Assembly: GCA_965242795.1 (NCBI GenBank)
Contig: OZ251505.1
Coordinates: 3,844,001 to 3,908,000 of the forward strand
DNA: 64,000 nt
Reading direction: 5' to 3'
Origin: Bin18 sp965242795
Lineage (GTDB): Bacteria; Desulfobacterota; Binatia; Bin18
In this document: piece by piece, positions 57,634 to 64,000 of the stretch
How the letters are laid out: each line of letters opens with the position of its first letter
Numbering within the stretch: position 1 is the stretch's first letter
The notes under the pieces: generated by a model
The model's database searches: none
What the model saw: the letters and a program-made list of their open reading frames with translations, nothing else
What the model was told of the DNA's origin: nothing
Program-made: the position numbers and the translations under genes

Positions 57634-60343
57634 TCTGGTCCTGCTCGTCAGCGTGCTGCTGGGTTTTTTCGCCGCGCACGTTCGGATCGACGGGTCGGTC
57701 GAAAGCCTGCTCGGTCAGGACGACGCGGACAGCCGCTACTACCGCGAGGCGCGCCGGGTGTTCGGCAGCGACGAGGTCGGGGTGGTCGGCGTGCTGGCGG
57801 ACGACGTGTACACCCCGGAGGTGTTGCGCACGATCGCGCGGCTGACCGAGCGGTTGGCCGCCATCAAGGGCGTGGACGAGGTGCTCAGCCTGACAAACGC
57901 GCTTGATCCGATCGCCGACGTGATCGATCCGCCGCGGCTCATCGAACGGATTCCGACCGAACCCGCGAACCTCGCCGCGCTGCGCGCAGTCCTGGCCGAC
58001 CGGCCCATCTATCTCAAGAATCTCGTTGCGGAAGACGGCAACGCCGCGGCGATCAACATCTTCTTCGCCGACCTGGACGATGACGCGGCGCGCCGGGTGG
58101 ACGCCGCGGTCGCGGCCGTGCTCGACGCGCAACGCCGAGCCGGGCCGGAGCGGCTGTACTATACCGGGTTGCCGCGTTTCAAAGTCTATGCCGCCCAGGC
58201 GTTGGCCGGCGACCTGCGGCTGTTCCTGCCGCTGACGCTGGCCGCGGTGGTGGTCGTGCTGTTCGCCTGCTTCCGGTCGTGGCGCGGTGTCGTGCTGTGC
58301 GGGCTGACGGTCGGCCTGAGCCTCATTTGGACGCTCGGCGCGATGGTGCTGGCCGGGCGGAGTCTGAGCCTGGGCAGCATCGCCTTGCCGCCGCTGCTGC
58401 TCGTGCTGGGGACGGTGTATTCGTTGCACTTGGTGGCCGAATATGCCGACGTGGCCGCGCAGGGCGGAACGCCCCGTGACGTGGTGCTGGAGACGTTGCG
58501 CCGAACCGGCCCGCCGATCGTGATTACCGCCGGCACGACCATGCTCGGGTTTCTGTCGCTGGCGGTCAGTCCGCTGCCCAGCATCCGCGACATGGGCGTG
58601 TTTTCGTCGCTCGGCATCCTGGTCGCGCTGCTGTTGTCGCTGACGTTCGTGCCTGCTCTGCTCACCCGACTCCGGTTACCGACCCGAAAAAGCCGGGCTC
58701 CCCGTCGTGACGTCGCCGGCGTCCTGCACGGCGCGGGACGGTTGGCCATCCGCTGGCGGTGGTCGGTCATCACCGTGTGCGCGGTCCTGAGCATCGGAGC
58801 CGTGTGGCACCTCTTCTCGGTGCGCGCGGATTCCGATTTTCAAGACTTCTTCCGGCCCGGGGACCCGGTGCGGGTCGCCACGGACGCGATCAACGAACGC
58901 CTCGTCGGCAGCATGGCCTTCTACGTCGTCATCGACGGCGAAGAGAAGGACGTGATGAAACGCTGGGATACGCTCCGGCGCGTCAAGGACTTGCAGCAGT
59001 ACGTGGACGGCCTGCCCGGGGTGGAGAAGACCGTTTCGTTCGTGGATTACTGCGAACTGCTCGACCGCGGGGCGCAGGCGGGCCGCGGCGGGTTGCCGGT
59101 TGGGCTGGGCAGAGAGGGGAGCGAGGCGCCGCCCGCGGGACCGCCCACCACGTTCTGGCAGGAGCCGTCCCAACTCCGCGCCGTCCTGCAACTCGTGGCC
59201 GGCAGCCCGACGAGTTTCCGGTCGGTCGTCAGTCCCGATTTCTCGCGCACGAACGTCCTGGTCCGCACCAGCCTGTCCGGGTCGGACGCGATCTCCGCGC
59301 TGGCCGACCGGATTCGGGCGTATGCGGACGCGCGGTTTCCGTCCGATCTGCGCGTCCGTCCGACCGGCAATCTCATCCTGCTGACCAGAACGACGGACGA
59401 CCTCGTCACCGGCCAGATCCGCAGCCTGTCGCTGGCCGCGGGCGTCATCTTCGTCATCATGTCCGCCATGTTCCTGTCCGCGCGGGTCGGGCTGATCGCC
59501 ATGCTGCCGAACCTCTTTCCAATCCTGGTCTTCTTCGGGCTGATGGGCGTGAGCGGCGTGCCGCTGAACCTGGGCACCAGCATCGTCGCCGCGGTCGCCC
59601 TCGGCTTGGCGGTGGACAACACCGTCCATCTCATGACGCGCCTCTCCCGCGAGGTGCACGCCGCGCCCGACCAGGAGACGGCCCTGCTGCGCACGCTGGG
59701 CAGCGTGGGCAAGCACAGCCTGTACGCGTCGGTCATCCTGTTCCTCGGCTTCGTGACGCTGGCCGGTTCGACGTTCGTGCCCATCCAGCAGTTCGGCCTG
59801 CTCTCCGCGGCCACGATGGCGGTTTCCTTCGCCGCGGACGTGCTGTTGCTGCCCGCGCTGCTGGCGACGACCAGGATCATCACGTTGTGGGACGTGCTGT
59901 ATCTCAAACTCGGCCGCGACCCGCAGAAGACGATTCCGCTGTTCGCGGGGCTGCGCCCCATCCAGGCGAAGATCGTGACGCTGATGGGCGAACTGCGTAC
60001 CTTCGCCGAGGGCGAGCCGCTCATGCGGCAAGGCGAAGCGGGGCGCGAGATGTTCGTGCTCGTGAACGGCCGTGCGGATGCCGTGCTCATCGCTGGCGGG
60101 GAATCGCGGCTGTTACGGACCATGCGCCGCGGGGACGTGATCGGCGAAATGGCGTTGATCCGCAGTCATCCGCGCACCGCGGACGTGATCGCCGCGGACG
60201 ACGTGGAGGCGATTGCCGTGGACGAGCGCTTTCTCGCGCGGATGCAGCGGCGCTACCCCCGCATCGGGGCGCGGATTTTCCTGAACATCGCGCGGATGCT
60301 GAGCGACCGCCTCGAAGAAATCTCGCGCCGCGGGGTAGGCTGA
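57584..60343 (+). CDS. RND/MMPL-family transporter with C-terminal cyclic-nucleotide-binding domain
   Basis: A 919-residue protein. Membrane span near 14-30, large periplasmic loop, a five-span block with L-P-P-L-L-L-V-L-G-T-V-Y-S-L-H-L-V, a second span-loop-block with A-L-G-L-A-V-D-N-T-V-H-L: the two-fold pattern of MMPL/SSD exporters. Residues 785-919 are a Crp-type domain: P-L-F-A-G-L ... F-A-E-G-E-P-L-M-R-Q-G-E-A-G-R-E-M-F-V-L-V-N-G and the phosphate-binding cassette I-G-E-M-A-L-I-R-S-H-P-R-T-A. Probably exports hydrophobic compounds or lipids, gated by a nucleotide. ATG 57584 is chosen because the second copy of this start is conserved at 52368. Confidence 0.88.
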   Translation: MERCALLVVERPKLVLSLVLLVSVLLGFFAAHVRIDGSVESLLGQDDADSRYYREARRVFGSDEVGVVGVLADDVYTPEVLRTIARLTERLAAIKGVDEVLSLTNALDPIADVIDPPRLIERIPTEPANLAALRAVLADRPIYLKNLVAEDGNAAAINIFFADLDDDAARRVDAAVAAVLDAQRRAGPERLYYTGLPRFKVYAAQALAGDLRLFLPLTLAAVVVVLFACFRSWRGVVLCGLTVGLSLIWTLGAMVLAGRSLSLGSIALPPLLLVLGTVYSLHLVAEYADVAAQGGTPRDVVLETLRRTGPPIVITAGTTMLGFLSLAVSPLPSIRDMGVFSSLGILVALLLSLTFVPALLTRLRLPTRKSRAPRRDVAGVLHGAGRLAIRWRWSVITVCAVLSIGAVWHLFSVRADSDFQDFFRPGDPVRVATDAINERLVGSMAFYVVIDGEEKDVMKRWDTLRRVKDLQQYVDGLPGVEKTVSFVDYCELLDRGAQAGRGGLPVGLGREGSEAPPAGPPTTFWQEPSQLRAVLQLVAGSPTSFRSVVSPDFSRTNVLVRTSLSGSDAISALADRIRAYADARFPSDLRVRPTGNLILLTRTTDDLVTGQIRSLSLAAGVIFVIMSAMFLSARVGLIAMLPNLFPILVFFGLMGVSGVPLNLGTSIVAAVALGLAVDNTVHLMTRLSREVHAAPDQETALLRTLGSVGKHSLYASVILFLGFVTLAGSTFVPIQQFGLLSAATMAVSFAADVLLLPALLATTRIITLWDVLYLKLGRDPQKTIPLFAGLRPIQAKIVTLMGELRTFAEGEPLMRQGEAGREMFVLVNGRADAVLIAGGESRLLRTMRRGDVIGEMALIRSHPRTADVIAADDVEAIAVDERFLARMQRRYPRIGARIFLNIARMLSDRLEEISRRGVG

Positions 60344-60381
60344 CTCCCCGCGGCGCGCCCGATTCCTCCGCCCCACCCGTC

Positions 60382-62097
60382 ATGCTGCGCCTGCTGCACA
60401 TCCGTAACGTCGCCCTGATCGACGAACTGGAACTGTCGTTCGCGCCCGGCTTGAACGTGATGACCGGCGAGACCGGCGCCGGCAAGAGCCTGCTGATGCA
60501 GGCCATCGGCCTCGCCCTGGGCAGCCGCGCGAGCGGCGACCTGATCCGTCGCGGCAGCACGGAACTGGTCGTCGAGGCCGTGTTCGGCGTGGACGCCGAC
60601 CGCGTGGCGCCTCTACTCGACGAGCATGGGTTGCCAGCGGACGCGGACCTGGTTGTGCGCCGCGTGATCGCGGACACTGGCCGCGGGCGGGTGTATCTCA
60701 ATGGCGCGCTGACCACGCTCGCCGTGCTGCGCGAGGTGAGCCGCGGGCTGATACAGATCTACGGCCAGCACGAGCAGCACGTCCTGCGCGATGCCGACTC
60801 GGGTTTGCACCTGCTGGACGATTTCGCCGCGGCCGGCCCACAGGTGCAGGAAATGGTGCGGCGCTACGCGGCGCTGCGCGCGGCCCGAGACCGTCTGGAC
60901 GACCGGCGGCGGCGTGCCGCCGCGGCTGCGGAGCGGCAGGACCTGGTCCGCTTCCAACTGGACGAGATCCGACGTGCGGCCCTGCAGCCGGACGAGGAAG
61001 ACGGACTACGCCGCGAACGGGCGATCCTGGTCAACGCCGAAAAGCTGTACGAGACCGCGGCCGGTGGCGAGGAAAACCTGGTCGCGGGCGACGACGCGGT
61101 GACCGACCGGATCGGGCGGTTGGCGGCCAAGCTGCGCGAACTGGTCCACGTGGACGACAGCCTGGGCGAGGTGGTCGATTTATTGGACGAAGGGTTGGCG
61201 CAGGTCGAGGAGGCCGGTTTGGCCTTGCGCCGCTACGCCGAGCGCCTGAGCCCCGACCCGGGGCGGCTGGACGAGATCGATACGCGGCTGGCGCTCATCT
61301 CCAATCTCAAGAAGAAATACGGCGGCAGCGTCGAGGCGGTGCTCGCCCGCCAGCAGGAGTTGGAACGGGAAGTACAGGACATCGAGGGCGGCGACGAAGC
61401 GCTCACCGCCCTGCGCATCGAAGTCGAGCAGGCGGAAGAAGCCGCGTGGGCTTGGGCCGCGGAACTGTCCGCGACTCGCCGCGAGGCCGGCCCGAAACTC
61501 GAAGCGCAGGTACAGGTCGAGTTGGCGCAGCTCGGGATGCAGGGCGCCCGCTTTGCGGCCCACTTCGCGGAGCCGGACGCGGAGGAATCCGCCGAAGGCG
61601 TGGACTCGGGCATGATCCGCGACGGTAAACGGCTGGGCGAGCACGGCTGCGACCAGGTCGAGTTTCGGCTGTCCGCCAACCCGGGCGAACCGCTGCTGCC
61701 GCTCGCCCAAGTCGCGTCCGGCGGCGAACTGTCGCGCCTGATGCTGGCCCTGAAGGCACTGAGCGCGGCGCAGGACGCCACACCAACGCTGATCTTCGAC
61801 GAGGTGGACGCCGGCATCGGCGGCGGGGTCGCCGAGGTGGTCGGCCGCCGGCTCAAGACGCTGGCCGCACGGCACCAGGTATTGTGCATTACGCACCTGC
61901 CGCAGATCGCGGCGTTCGCCGATCACGCCTACACGGTCACCAAGCAGACGACGAAACGCCGCACCCTGTCGTCGGCCAAGCGGCTCGATAAGACGGAGCG
62001 CCTACAAGAACTGGCGCGCATGTTGGGCGGGGTCGAGGTGACGGTCGAGGCCCGTCGCCATGCGCGCGACATGCTGGAACGCGCCCAACGCGGCTAG
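60382..62097 (+). CDS. recN: DNA repair protein RecN
   Basis: SMC-like ATPase of double-strand-break repair, 571 residues. N-terminal L-H-I-R-N-V-A-L-I-D-E-L-E-L, Walker A G29-E-T-G-A-G-K-S36, I-Q-I-Y-G-Q-H-E-Q-H, coiled-coil arms in the middle (about 150-360), then the signature A-S-G-G-E-L-S-R-L-M-L-A-L-K, Walker B L-I-F-D-E-V-D-A-G-I-G-G and C-I-T-H-L-P-Q-I-A. The open frame extends upstream through the RND gene in another phase, but ATG 60382 is the family start. Confidence 0.95.
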   Translation: MLRLLHIRNVALIDELELSFAPGLNVMTGETGAGKSLLMQAIGLALGSRASGDLIRRGSTELVVEAVFGVDADRVAPLLDEHGLPADADLVVRRVIADTGRGRVYLNGALTTLAVLREVSRGLIQIYGQHEQHVLRDADSGLHLLDDFAAAGPQVQEMVRRYAALRAARDRLDDRRRRAAAAAERQDLVRFQLDEIRRAALQPDEEDGLRRERAILVNAEKLYETAAGGEENLVAGDDAVTDRIGRLAAKLRELVHVDDSLGEVVDLLDEGLAQVEEAGLALRRYAERLSPDPGRLDEIDTRLALISNLKKKYGGSVEAVLARQQELEREVQDIEGGDEALTALRIEVEQAEEAAWAWAAELSATRREAGPKLEAQVQVELAQLGMQGARFAAHFAEPDAEESAEGVDSGMIRDGKRLGEHGCDQVEFRLSANPGEPLLPLAQVASGGELSRLMLALKALSAAQDATPTLIFDEVDAGIGGGVAEVVGRRLKTLAARHQVLCITHLPQIAAFADHAYTVTKQTTKRRTLSSAKRLDKTERLQELARMLGGVEVTVEARRHARDMLERAQRG

Positions 62098-62108
62098 GGA
62101 GTCCTGCG

Positions 62109-64000
<1,892 letters not shown>

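Noticed and set aside
58759..60381. Extension of the recN frame upstream through the RND gene
   Set aside because: Out-of-phase reading of the RND gene; RecN starts with its conserved N-terminus at 60382.

Overview
The window is 64 kb of GC-rich bacterial DNA in which nearly every base of the core regions is coding and genes overlap by start/stop fusion. It suggests an uncultured, high-GC, Gram-negative bacterium. MurE carries the meso-diaminopimelate signature, there is an LpxL/HtrB-type lipid A acyltransferase, and the cell-division cluster is of the didermal kind. CaiB-type CoA-transferase, luciferase-like oxidoreductase, flavin reductase and pyruvate dehydrogenase genes fit an aerobic heterotroph. 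I cannot name the phylum from sequence alone. No tRNA, rRNA, CRISPR array, integrase or transposase gene was seen.

Region 1 (1-16.7 kb, + strand) is a division and cell-wall cluster: ftsI (cut by the window edge), murE, mraY, murD, ftsW, murG, murC, murB, ddl, ftsQ, ftsA, ftsZ, then a B12-type radical SAM protein and acpS. The slot that murF normally fills holds only a 26-codon reading frame, fused by overlap to murE on one side and mraY on the other. Region 2 (16.7-19.9 kb, - strand) is a pyruvate-dehydrogenase-type operon, E1alpha-E1beta-E2.

Region 3 (20-39 kb) is a mosaic. It holds a ribbon-helix-helix/PIN toxin-antitoxin pair, a CoA-transferase, three tandem DUF1640-like genes with an expanding 11-residue repeat, a luciferase-like oxidoreductase, a small group of exported or metal-linked genes (DUF5667-like, His-rich lipoprotein, ferritin-like), an LpxL-type acyltransferase, a mini-element with terminal inverted repeats, a dCMP deaminase, an M50 protease, an EcoRV-like restriction-modification pair of lower GC, a thioesterase, engB, a glycosyltransferase and a spore-photoproduct-lyase-like radical SAM gene. 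Region 4 (39-48.7 kb, - strand) has phosphoglycerate mutase, a BatA/VWA/DUF58 cluster and a large class III cyclase-AAA-TPR protein.

Region 5 (48.7-57.6 kb) is an accessory island: an AAA-ATPase/PD-(D/E)XK protein, an AAA_14/DUF4143 ATPase, and a tightly coupled HerA helicase - NurA nuclease - DNA methyltransferase operon, the best candidate for an undescribed defence system here. An imperfect 95-bp direct repeat brackets the operon. The right copy is the promoter and 5' end of the downstream RND-transporter gene. herA is split by one in-frame TGA, and a truncated frame is still coupled to its start. Region 6 (57.6-64 kb) returns to housekeeping-type genes: an RND/MMPL exporter fused to a cyclic-nucleotide-binding domain, recN and recQ (cut by the window edge).
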